Source of the DNA: Peptoniphilaceae bacterium
Lineage (GTDB): Bacteria > Bacillota > Clostridia > Tissierellales > Peptoniphilaceae
Length of the DNA: 64,000 bases
NCBI GenBank assembly: GCA_022779285.1
Contig: JALFST010000002.1
Coordinates: forward strand, 82,010-146,009
Reading direction: 5' to 3'
Numbering within the stretch: the first letter of the stretch is position 1; the number at the start of each line of letters is the position of its first letter. Made by a program: the position numbers and the translations under genes. Below the pieces are notes generated by a model. It did not search any database. It was not told the DNA's origin and worked only from the letters and a program-made list of their open reading frames with translations. Shown here piece after piece: positions 16,613 through 24,026 of this stretch.

Positions 16613-18153
16613 AAAACAATCTGTCAAACGAGATCGATGATTCCCTGAGAGCAGAGCCGCAGGCCATACGATCGCAGCGTCAAATCGAGGAACGGATTCA
16701 ATGGCGACGCAGAGATCGGGAAGAGAGACTTCACAGAGCCGCATTGCGCACGGTTGAAAAGTCAGATGTTGAAGAGCTTCCGCGAGGGGTATATGATCTG
16801 AAAAATACATTTGAATATGATTTCAAGGCGGAAAACGGCCTCAACGAGGAGATTGTGCGAGAGATTTCCGCTGAGAAAAATGAGCCGGAGTGGATGCTGG
16901 AAAAGCGTCTGCAGGCGCTGCGCATTTTCAACGAGAGCAGCAATCCCAATTGGGGTCCCGATCTGAGTCCGGTGGATATGAATCGAATTTCCACCTATAT
17001 CCGTCCGAAGGCGCAGATGGCGCGTGATTGGCAAAATGTGCCGGATGAGATTCGCGACACATTTACCAAACTGGGCATTCCGGAGGCGGAACTGGAGCAG
17101 CTTGCCGGTGTTGGCGCGCAATATGATTCGGAGGTGGTCTATCATAATATGAAAGACTATCTTTTGGAGCAGGGAGTTGTCTATACGGATTTTGAGTCGG
17201 CCGTCCGGGAATATCCGGAAATTGTCAAGGAGCATTTTGGACATCTCATCACGCCGAGGCTGCATCGCTATGCGGCTCTGCACTATGCTGTCTGGTCAGG
17301 AGGCTCTTTTGTTTACGTTCCTGCGGGCGTGCAGGTGGATATTCCGCTTCAAAGCTATTTCCGGCTCAATGCGCCGGGAGCCGGTCAATTTGAGCATACG
17401 CTCATCGTTGTAGAAGAGGGCGGATCGGTTCATTTTATCGAGGGATGCTCCGCGCCGAAATACAATACGCTGAATCTGCATGCAGGCGCAGTAGAGCTTT
17501 TTGTCGGTGAGAATGCGCATCTGCGCTATTCCACCATTGAAAACTGGTCCAGAAATATGTATAACCTCAACACCAAGCGGGCGCGTGTGGAGGCGGGCGG
17601 ACGCATCGAATGGGTATCCGGATCCTTCGGGTCAGCCGTTTCCATGCTCTATCCTACCAGTGTTCTGGCAGGAGAGGGTGCGCGTTCGGAATTTACGGGC
17701 ATCACCTTTGCAGGAAAGGGTCAGTATCTGGATACCGGCGCCCAGGTGATTCACATTGCTCCCGACACCTATTCGACGATCAATTCCAAGTCCATTTCCA
17801 AATCGGGCGGCGTTGCGATCTACCGCGGAACGGTAGATATCGGTCCCGATGCCAGGGGCGCAAAATCCGCCGTCTCGTGTGAGTCGCTGATGCTGGATCC
17901 GGAAAGCCGCTCCGATACGATTCCCACAATTCGCATTGCCAATGAGGAAGTGGATATGGGACATGAAGCCAAGATCGGCAGAATCGATGAAGAGGCGATC
18001 TTTTATCTGATGACAAGAGGCGTTCCGGAGGATGAGGCCAAGGCGATGATTGTCCGCGGCTTTGCCGAGCCGATCGCCAAGGAGCTTCCCATGGAATATG
18101 CTGTAGAGATGAATAATCTGATCAGCCTCGAGCTGAAAGGAGCGATCGGATGA
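16609..18153 (+). CDS. sufB: Fe-S assembly scaffold SufB
   Basis: 514 residues when started at the ATG overlapping the sufC stop (ATGA). An in-frame ATG at 16579 lies inside sufC and is unlikely. Matches to SufB include NEPEWMLEKRLQALRIF, GVYTDF-like GVVYTDFESAVREYPEIVKEHFG, YVPAGVQVDIPLQSYFR, EGCSAPKY with the conserved Cys, and SCESLMLDPESRSDTIP near the end. It is the main scaffold for nascent clusters. The first about 60 residues are charged and less conserved. Confidence 0.95.
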   Translation: MKNNLSNEIDDSLRAEPQAIRSQRQIEERIQWRRRDREERLHRAALRTVEKSDVEELPRGVYDLKNTFEYDFKAENGLNEEIVREISAEKNEPEWMLEKRLQALRIFNESSNPNWGPDLSPVDMNRISTYIRPKAQMARDWQNVPDEIRDTFTKLGIPEAELEQLAGVGAQYDSEVVYHNMKDYLLEQGVVYTDFESAVREYPEIVKEHFGHLITPRLHRYAALHYAVWSGGSFVYVPAGVQVDIPLQSYFRLNAPGAGQFEHTLIVVEEGGSVHFIEGCSAPKYNTLNLHAGAVELFVGENAHLRYSTIENWSRNMYNLNTKRARVEAGGRIEWVSGSFGSAVSMLYPTSVLAGEGARSEFTGITFAGKGQYLDTGAQVIHIAPDTYSTINSKSISKSGGVAIYRGTVDIGPDARGAKSAVSCESLMLDPESRSDTIPTIRIANEEVDMGHEAKIGRIDEEAIFYLMTRGVPEDEAKAMIVRGFAEPIAKELPMEYAVEMNNLISLELKGAIG

Positions 18154-19229
18154 GCACAATGATAAAAAATAACCGGCCTGCCGCGGACCGCGGCAGCGTG
18201 TTGCCGAGCCTGACAAATCGTTGGCTCAAGGTAAATGATTCGGAGACGGGATATCGAAACGTGGAGACAGGCTCCGCTTTTCAAGGAGCTGCAATTCATG
18301 ACAGCTCCGATTCCGAAAAGCAATCCTCTGACGCCGTGCAAACCGCAAGGGGAATCTCGGAGGCGCTGGATATGCAAAATGCGGCATCCGCCAACTTTTT
18401 CGAGAACCGGATGCTTCATGAGGGAGACTGTCCGGAGGTCCATTTTGAGCTTTCGCAAGGAGAGCCGATTTTGATCGACCGCCAGGCATATTCCCTTCCC
18501 CCGGGACACCATGCTCAGCTTCTGATTCATGCGCACGGTGAGGATGCGCAATATCGCAACGGACGCATTTTCCTGCATATTGCAGAGGATGCGCAGCTGG
18601 ATCTCATGATCGTGAACCATTTGGGAGAGCGTGCCGTCAACAATCTCTCGGTCTCCCTTTCCATGGAGGATGGCGCCTCCTTGCATATTTCCGATGTGGA
18701 AATGGGAAACGGAAAAAGCAATCTGCACATTGCAGGTTCCCTGCAGGGTGTGGATTCCGAGGTGTATATTTCCACAGCCTATCTTGCGGGAAAGGATGCC
18801 GTGCTTGATCTTTTTTATGATTTGAAATTAAAGGGAGCGCTTTCTCATGCCACCATCGATGCCAACGGTGCATTGCTGGACAGGGCTTATAAAAGCTTCC
18901 GGGGCACCTTGGATTTTTTAGAGGGCGCTTACGGAGCCGTTGCCGATGAGCAGGAATTTACGATACTGATGAGCGATGACGCGCATTCTGTAGCGGTTCC
19001 TCTTCTTCTTTGTCATGAGGATCACGTTGTGGGAAATCACGCGGCATCTGCCGGAAAGCTTGATGAGGAGATGCTTTTCTACCTGATGAGCCGGGGAATT
19101 TCCCGGAAGGAGGCGGAGGGCCTGATTGTGGAATCCCGAATGATTCCGACTTTAGATCGCATCCGGAACGACGGCTTGCGCAGTGAGCTGTTACACGAGA
19201 TTCATGAAACGATTGTGAGGAGCGAATGA
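18150..19229 (+). CDS. sufD: Fe-S assembly protein SufD
   Basis: 359 residues, the SufB-like beta-helix partner. Position between sufB and sufS and the C-terminal segment HEDHVVGNHAASAGKLDEEMLFYLMSRG (split here across conserved blocks HVVGNHA and MLFYLMSRGI) identify it. SufD forms the SufBC2D complex and is needed for iron entry. It overlaps both neighbours by 4 bp. The N-terminal 100 residues are poorly conserved, as is usual. Confidence 0.88.
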   Translation: MSTMIKNNRPAADRGSVLPSLTNRWLKVNDSETGYRNVETGSAFQGAAIHDSSDSEKQSSDAVQTARGISEALDMQNAASANFFENRMLHEGDCPEVHFELSQGEPILIDRQAYSLPPGHHAQLLIHAHGEDAQYRNGRIFLHIAEDAQLDLMIVNHLGERAVNNLSVSLSMEDGASLHISDVEMGNGKSNLHIAGSLQGVDSEVYISTAYLAGKDAVLDLFYDLKLKGALSHATIDANGALLDRAYKSFRGTLDFLEGAYGAVADEQEFTILMSDDAHSVAVPLLLCHEDHVVGNHAASAGKLDEEMLFYLMSRGISRKEAEGLIVESRMIPTLDRIRNDGLRSELLHEIHETIVRSE

Positions 19230-20518
19230 TTCAAGAGGTGTGGAAAAAAACGGATGCGGAATTGGAAAAAATTTTGCTGGATCCGGGATTTGATATTGAG
19301 AAGGTTCGTGCGGATTTTCCCTATTTGGATTTGGAGCCTCCGGTGATTTATCTGGACAATGCAGCGACAACGCAGCGTCCGCGTGCGGTGATTGACAGGC
19401 TTTCTCATTTTTATGCCTATGAAAATGCGAATCCGCTTCGAGGAAATCACCGCCTTTCGCTTTTGGCGACCGAGGCGTATGAAAAGGCACGCGTGCATGT
19501 CAAGGAATTTATTCATGCTTCTTCGGAGAAGGAGATCCTTTTTACACGCAATGCTACGGAGTCGCTGAATCTGGTGGCTTACATCTGGGCGTTGAATTAT
19601 CTCAAGCCGGGCGATGAAATCCTGATTACCCGCATGGAGCATCATTCCGACACCGTGGATTGGCAGTTTGCGGCGCAGCGATCCGGTGCCAAGCTCGTCT
19701 ACGCGGAGCTGGACGATGATGAGTCGCTGGATATGGCGGATTTTGAGAGCAAGCTCAACAGCAATACAAGGGTTGTGGCTTTTACGGGAGCCTCCAATGT
19801 GCTGGGAAGCATTCTTCCCGCAGAGGAAATCATTCGGAAGGCACATGCTGTGGGCGCTATTGCCGTTATGGACGGTGCGCAATATGTGCCTCATGAGATC
19901 ACCGATGTACAGGCGTTGGATTGCGATTTTCTGGCTTTTTCCGGGCATAAGATGCTTGCGCCGTTCGGCATCGGAGTGCTTTACGGGAAAAAAGACCTGT
20001 TGGAGAAAATGCCTCCCTTCTTGTATGGCGGGGAGATGATCGAATATGTAGAGGATCAGCAATCCACCTTTGCGCCTTTGCCGTATAAATTTGAGGCGGG
20101 AACTATGAATATCGGGGATGCGGTGGGATTGGATGCCGCACTTGAATACCTGGAATCCATCGGTATGGAGAAAATTGCACCCTATGAGGTGGCGCTTGCG
20201 GAGTATTGTGCAAGAAGGATGAGAAGGCGCAATGACGTGACGGTCTATCGTTCTGAAAAGGCGCCTCGCGGAGCTGCCGTTGCTTTCAATATTCATGATA
20301 TTCATCCCCACGATGTATCAACCATTATGGATTCGGCGGGGGTGGCCATTCGAAGCGGGCATCATTGCACACAGCCCCTCCATCGCGGACTATGCATCAG
20401 TGCAAGCTGCCGTGCCAGCTTTGCGTTTTATAATACAAAAGACGAGGTCGACCGGCTTTTGGATGCCGTCACCCTTGTACGCAAAACCATGGGATTTGAC
20501 ACGGACTTGGAGGCATAA
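19226..20518 (+). CDS. sufS: Cysteine desulfurase SufS
   Basis: 430 residues, class V aminotransferase fold. Visible: YLDNAATTQRP, FTRNATESLNLVAY, MEHHSDTVDWQ, DGAQYVPH, the PLP lysine in SGHKMLAPFGIGVLYG, RSGHHCTQPLH, and the persulfide cysteine in SASCRASFAFYNT near residue 393. It releases sulfur from cysteine and hands it to SufU. The N-terminal about 30 residues before the conserved core are a little longer than in SufS of Bacillus. Confidence 0.95.
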   Translation: MIQEVWKKTDAELEKILLDPGFDIEKVRADFPYLDLEPPVIYLDNAATTQRPRAVIDRLSHFYAYENANPLRGNHRLSLLATEAYEKARVHVKEFIHASSEKEILFTRNATESLNLVAYIWALNYLKPGDEILITRMEHHSDTVDWQFAAQRSGAKLVYAELDDDESLDMADFESKLNSNTRVVAFTGASNVLGSILPAEEIIRKAHAVGAIAVMDGAQYVPHEITDVQALDCDFLAFSGHKMLAPFGIGVLYGKKDLLEKMPPFLYGGEMIEYVEDQQSTFAPLPYKFEAGTMNIGDAVGLDAALEYLESIGMEKIAPYEVALAEYCARRMRRRNDVTVYRSEKAPRGAAVAFNIHDIHPHDVSTIMDSAGVAIRSGHHCTQPLHRGLCISASCRASFAFYNTKDEVDRLLDAVTLVRKTMGFDTDLEA

Positions 20519-20519
20519 T

Positions 20520-20957
20520 ATGGACATGAAACAAATCTACTCGCAAATTGTCATGCAGCATTCCAGAAACTCCGACTACAAGCATGAGATGGAGGATGCT
20601 ACCTGCTCTGAGCACGGGCACAATCCAAGCTGCGGAGACGATATCACGCTCAATCTCAAGCTGAAGGGAGACATCATCGAAAAAGCATCCTTTACAGGAG
20701 AAGGATGCGCGATTTCGCAAGCTTCCACTTCCTTGATGTGTGAGCTGATTGAAGGAGAGGATGTTGCGAGCGCCCAAAAGGGCATTGAGGCCTTTCTCGG
20801 AATGATCCAAGGTACGAAAACGGATGATGAGGAATTAGAGGATGCTTTAGGAGATGCCGTTGCGCTTAAGGAAATCTCTCATATGCCACAGCGTGTAAAA
20901 TGTGCCGAATTAGCTTGGCGGACACTGGATGCGGTGCTTAAGCGCAGAGAACACTGA
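20520..20957 (+). CDS. sufU: Fe-S assembly sulfurtransferase SufU
   Basis: 145 residues from the ATG 1 bp after the sufS stop. The three cysteines and aspartate of the zinc site are present: NPSCGDD near residue 39, GEGCAISQAS near 62 and VKCAELAW near 127. SufU accepts sulfur from SufS at its zinc-bound cysteine, replacing SufE in Bacillota. It is the last gene of the operon; I see no clear terminator before the next gene. Confidence 0.95.
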   Translation: MDMKQIYSQIVMQHSRNSDYKHEMEDATCSEHGHNPSCGDDITLNLKLKGDIIEKASFTGEGCAISQASTSLMCELIEGEDVASAQKGIEAFLGMIQGTKTDDEELEDALGDAVALKEISHMPQRVKCAELAWRTLDAVLKRREH

Positions 20958-21073
20958 TTGATTTCTTCCTTGATGGCGGCGGGAAGAAATCTATACAATA
21001 CTGAAATAAATATTGGATACATCCTGGACACAACGGATATTCTTGTGAGGAAGATGGAGTATAAGGAGAAAAA

Positions 21074-21796
21074 GTGAACGGTCAAGTATCGCAAATCATG
21101 AAGATGACTGGCGCTGCCAAAAGAGTATTGAAATATGATGAAATGGTAGAGTATACACCGGAAGATTATGTAAACAGTATTCGTTTTGAAGTAAAGTGGA
21201 TATTGGGGAAAACTAAGCTGCTGAAGTCCTTTAGGAATTGGGTGCTTCATCTTAAAAAATTTAATTATAAGGAGATAAAGGTATATATCAATCCGGATGT
21301 TCAAGAGCCGGGTTTACTGGGCTTTTCCAATACGCACGGCAGCAAAATCATATTGCATTTATTGAACGGCAAAGGTATTGAATACAGACCGACATGGTAT
21401 TTCGATGAAAGCATAGGAAAGTGGAACATAAGGTATGTTGAAGAGAACATAGACGACCCCGGGATTTACGAAGATGGCAGTACTTTTGATATAAACAATT
21501 TTGACAGCCTGTTAGATGAGATATCTCAATTTGCATCAGACATAGGAGCTGAATACTTTGCTGAAATTTTCAGCAATGCCAGGAATACTTTGCATAGAAA
21601 TGATTTTCCCGGGCAATATATGCATATTTTTTATGCTGTTTCAGAGTCTGATGTATTTGGTGCGATGGGGTCTTGGAATGATGAGCCTTATGGAAGGGCT
21701 GTAGAGAAAGGCTTGCTCAAAGAGTATGAACGATTATCCGGAGCGTTGGTCAGGGAAAACAGATTAGGCGCTATGTATTGTATCAATAATTGGTAG
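21074..21796 (+). CDS. Uncharacterised 240-residue protein (possible immunity type)
   Basis: The start is GTG at 21074 after AAGGAG. The product is acidic with no signal peptide or membrane helix. It has aromatic-rich blocks (GIEYRPTWYFDESIGKWNIRYVEE, split here as GIEYRPTWYF and KWNIRYVEE) and ends with FGAMGSWNDEPYGRAVEKGL, EYERLSGAL and MYCINNW. I do not recognise a named domain. The C-terminal GSWND block reminds me of hypothetical proteins found near contact-dependent toxins, but that is a weak memory-based guess. It is AT-richer than the suf genes and is followed 6 bp later by a membrane protein, so the two are probably cotranscribed and possibly acquired. Confidence 0.7.
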   Translation: MNGQVSQIMKMTGAAKRVLKYDEMVEYTPEDYVNSIRFEVKWILGKTKLLKSFRNWVLHLKKFNYKEIKVYINPDVQEPGLLGFSNTHGSKIILHLLNGKGIEYRPTWYFDESIGKWNIRYVEENIDDPGIYEDGSTFDINNFDSLLDEISQFASDIGAEYFAEIFSNARNTLHRNDFPGQYMHIFYAVSESDVFGAMGSWNDEPYGRAVEKGLLKEYERLSGALVRENRLGAMYCINNW

Positions 21797-21802
21797 GTAG
21801 AT

Positions 21803-22297
21803 ATGAAATTTCTTCTGTATATAGTCATTAGTATTTTCTGTGCTTTTTTTGGATCATTATTTTTGACCAAGGCATTTATGAAAAGAAAAATGAATGGTAC
21901 TTTGACAAGATTATCTGAGGCGAGATTCATGTGGGCATTCAGCATTATACTCGCTATCATTATCTTCTACTTAATAGAATCCGGATACCTTCCGAATCTG
22001 CTGGGCACTTCATTCCTGATTGCAAGCTTTGCAGCATTTACGCTCGTTGCCTTTTATTACAATCGCTATGAACTTTTCATTGGAAAAGATAAGATCATCT
22101 TAAATGCACCTTTTGTAAAATCAAAGATGATCACTCATGAAAACATGATTCGTCACTTTTATACGAGCTACAAAGGCAGAAAATTTCATGTATTTGTAAT
22201 CAACAATGGCGGAAAAACTAAAAATGTGTCTATCTATAATCACAAGACTCCCCTTGATGAGTTTTTCCTTGGCAAAGAAGTGCAGCGAATCAAGTGA
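21803..22297 (+). CDS. Membrane protein with a PH-like C-terminal domain
   Basis: 164 residues. Three hydrophobic helices (about residues 3-24, 47-64, 68-86) are followed by a soluble part (ELFIGKDKIILNAPFVKSKMI, split as ELFIGKDKII and APFVKSKMI; then KGRKFHVFVINNG). That pattern resembles bacterial PH-like domains of unnamed DUF families (possibly DUF6560). Only 6 bp separates it from the preceding gene. Function unknown. Confidence 0.7.
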   Translation: MKFLLYIVISIFCAFFGSLFLTKAFMKRKMNGTLTRLSEARFMWAFSIILAIIIFYLIESGYLPNLLGTSFLIASFAAFTLVAFYYNRYELFIGKDKIILNAPFVKSKMITHENMIRHFYTSYKGRKFHVFVINNGGKTKNVSIYNHKTPLDEFFLGKEVQRIK

Positions 22298-22438
22298 CAG
22301 TGTTCGTGAAACGCGGTACTGATTGATTCCGTCAGGATAGAGATCTTTTGAAGATTTTGGTCTGCTTGAAAGGAAAATGTCCTTGGCTCAGTTGATTTTC
22401 CTCCGGTACGGCTTTTGTAGCGAAAGGCATTGTACTGT

Positions 22439-22470
22439 ACAGGACGGCTCGTGACCTGTTTTTTCTTTTA
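22439..22470 (+). terminator. Probable terminator after the membrane-protein gene
   Basis: ACAGG and CCTGT with an inner ACG/CGT pairing form an imperfect hairpin followed by TTTTTTCTTTT. Confidence 0.5.
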
Positions 22471-22763
22471 CACAATTCCCTGAAAAATGCATATATTGTT
22501 ATGATTATCCGTGTTGTGGGGAATTACAACATGCATTCAGTGTAATGGAGTATATCCGGAGAAGAAAAATTCAGTACTTAAAATATGAAAATACCGGACA
22601 TTTTTGATAAGGCTGCCGTGCCGAAATGCCTTTATCAATGGCGGGCTTCTTATTTTGAAATGAAAAAGCGTCCGTACGGGGGATTTCGGGAGCTCTTGTT
22701 TTGTTTTCCGCAGAGCTTGCGATTCGATAGAAAACCCTTCCAACTGATTTCTGATTTCCACAT
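22471..22763 (+). other. Possible non-coding transcript ending at a strong terminator
   Basis: Between two terminators lies about 300 bp with no convincing gene. A weak promoter may be TTTACA (22467) with TATATT (22492), spacer 19. Long-range pairings are visible: CCGAAAT at 22621 with ATTTCGG at 22683, and AGCTCT at 22691 with AGAGCT at 22712. A 104-codon frame beginning at 22585 runs straight through the terminator hairpin, so it is not credible. A structured small RNA is the best reading, without a family match. Confidence 0.35.
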
Positions 22764-22788
22764 GGCTGCCGTCTCGGCAGCCTTTTTT
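22764..22788 (+). terminator. Strong Rho-independent terminator
   Basis: GGCTGCC-GTCTC-GGCAGCC followed directly by TTTTTT. No complete gene precedes it within 450 bp, which implies a short RNA transcript upstream. Confidence 0.85.
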
Positions 22789-22969
22789 GTGGATCAATCT
22801 TTATTCAAATCGGAGGAAAGGAACGAATGTTCACACACAAAATGTGGACGCGAAAAAAGCAGGATATACCATGAATGGAATGTTTTTACATTAATTTGAT
22901 CAAAACTATACATGGATAAAACACATGCAGGACCAAGCGAAAATGTCAAGTGCACAGAGAAAAAAAGAG

Positions 22970-23083
22970 TTATCCACAGCAATGTGGATAAGATGTGAAC
23001 AAAATCGGCTAAATGACGTGTTTTCACATGCCGCTTTCCAAATATACACATTTATTATCCACATATCCACAGACTTATCCACA
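22970..23083 (+). other. Cluster of DnaA boxes
   Basis: Four exact consensus boxes TTATCCACA: 22970-22978 (+), 22983-22991 (-), 23055-23063 (+), 23075-23083 (+). A one-mismatch box ATATCCACA lies at 23063-23071 and TTATTCACA at 23149-23157. The first two face each other over GCAA and form a perfect inverted pair. An AT-rich stretch (TTTTTTTATTCGG, AAATATTTATTC) follows at 23093-23120. No dnaA, dnaN or rpmH is in the window and gene orientation does not flip here. It is more likely a DnaA-titration or regulatory cluster than oriC. It lies within the 490 bp gap before hpf. Confidence 0.8.
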
Positions 23084-23233
23084 GATGTCCGCTTTTTTTA
23101 TTCGGAAATATTTATTCAAATGGGGAAAATACGTGAAATCGGAGAGGATTATTCACAAATATTCATTTGACGCTTTTTGATTGCAAAAAGAGCAATGCGA
23201 GTGTGCCCAATAAAGTTTGATTCCGTAAAATTG

Positions 23234-23242
23234 TGGTAAAAT
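23234..23242 (+). promoter_or_regulatory. Extended -10 promoter of hpf
   Basis: TGG followed by TAAAAT, with TTGATT at 23217-23222 as a poorly spaced -35 candidate. It is 36 bp before the hpf ATG, whose ribosome site AGGAGG is at about 23268. Confidence 0.5.
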
Positions 23243-23278
23243 AAGATTGGGAAAACATTTACCAGTTAGGAGGACGTT

Positions 23279-23821
23279 ATGAAAGTCACTTTTGTCGGTA
23301 AGAACATCACCATCCGTGACAATTTCAAGGAAGAGACGCTTAAGAAGATCCATCGTCTGGACAAGTATTTTACAGATGATGTGAATGCCACTGTGACCAT
23401 GTCTACAGAGGGAAATCATAAGCGTGTCGAGGTGACGATCCCGCTTCCGGGAACCAATACCGTGCTTCGTGCGGATCAGGCATCCTTTGATATGCTTCAG
23501 AGCGTAGATCAGGCGGTATCGGCGCTCGTTTCACAGGTTCGAAAATTCAAAACGAAGCTTGAGCGCCGCCATAAGGCAGCCCGCTCCATTCGCTTTGATC
23601 AGGTGGTGGATTTGCCGGAAGAGGCACAGTCCGATGAAAATCCGGAAATTGCACGGATTAAGGAGGTCTCGTTAGAACCGCTCACACCGGAAGAGGCTGT
23701 GGATGAGATGGAGATGATCGGACACGATTTTTATCTGTTCTATAATTCCGATCAGGACCAGGTATGTTGTCTCTATCGCCGTAAGGTGGGAAATTACGGG
23801 CTTTTAGTTCCGAAAAAATAA
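23279..23821 (+). CDS. hpf: Ribosome hibernation promoting factor (long form)
   Basis: 180 residues, the long HPF form: an N-terminal YfiA/S30AE domain (KVTFVGKNITIRDNFKEETLKKI; split KVTFVGKNITI and RLDKYF) and a C-terminal dimerisation domain from about residue 118 (RIKEVSLEPLTPEEAVDEM, FYLFYNSDQDQVCCLYRRK, YGLLVPKK). It dimerises 70S ribosomes into inactive 100S particles in stationary phase. It stands between the DnaA-box cluster and secA, with its own promoter and terminator. Confidence 0.95.
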   Translation: MKVTFVGKNITIRDNFKEETLKKIHRLDKYFTDDVNATVTMSTEGNHKRVEVTIPLPGTNTVLRADQASFDMLQSVDQAVSALVSQVRKFKTKLERRHKAARSIRFDQVVDLPEEAQSDENPEIARIKEVSLEPLTPEEAVDEMEMIGHDFYLFYNSDQDQVCCLYRRKVGNYGLLVPKK

Positions 23822-23880
23822 TCACGGGATTTTCCGGGAAATATAGACCCTGCTGTTCTTCTTTCCGGCAGGGAAGCTTG

Positions 23881-23909
23881 AGAGGCTGCGGGTAAGCAGC
23901 CTCTTTTTT
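23881..23909 (+). terminator. Rho-independent terminator after hpf
   Basis: AGAGGCTGC and GCAGCCTCT form a 9-bp stem around GGGTAA, followed by TTTTT. Confidence 0.88.
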
Positions 23910-23910
23910 A

Positions 23911-23945
23911 TCACAGCATCCTATACGATCACAGCATCCTATACG
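23911..23945 (+). repeat. Tandem 18-bp repeat upstream of secA
   Basis: TCACAGCATCCTATACG occurs at 23911-23927 and 23929-23945, one base apart. It lies between the hpf terminator and a probable secA -10 (GATAAAAT near 23973). It may be slippage or a binding-site pair. Confidence 0.7.
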
Positions 23946-24026
23946 CTTTTCGTGCGCTTTCTGTATTTCCGTGATAAAATACATCCAAATGCTTTCCATT
24001 ATCAATAATAAAGAATCGAGGAACCA

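Noticed and set aside
22530..22600. Short EYIRRRK-like stretch resembling an AraC-family fragment
   Set aside because: Only a handful of residues match and there is no ribosome site; too short to support.
22585..22899. 104-codon frame after the membrane-protein gene
   Set aside because: It runs through the strong terminator hairpin and its T-tract.
22900..23160. Calling the DnaA-box cluster the chromosomal origin
   Set aside because: Genes on both sides run in the same direction for tens of kilobases and no dnaA, dnaN or rpmH is present, so there is no sign of a bidirectional origin here.
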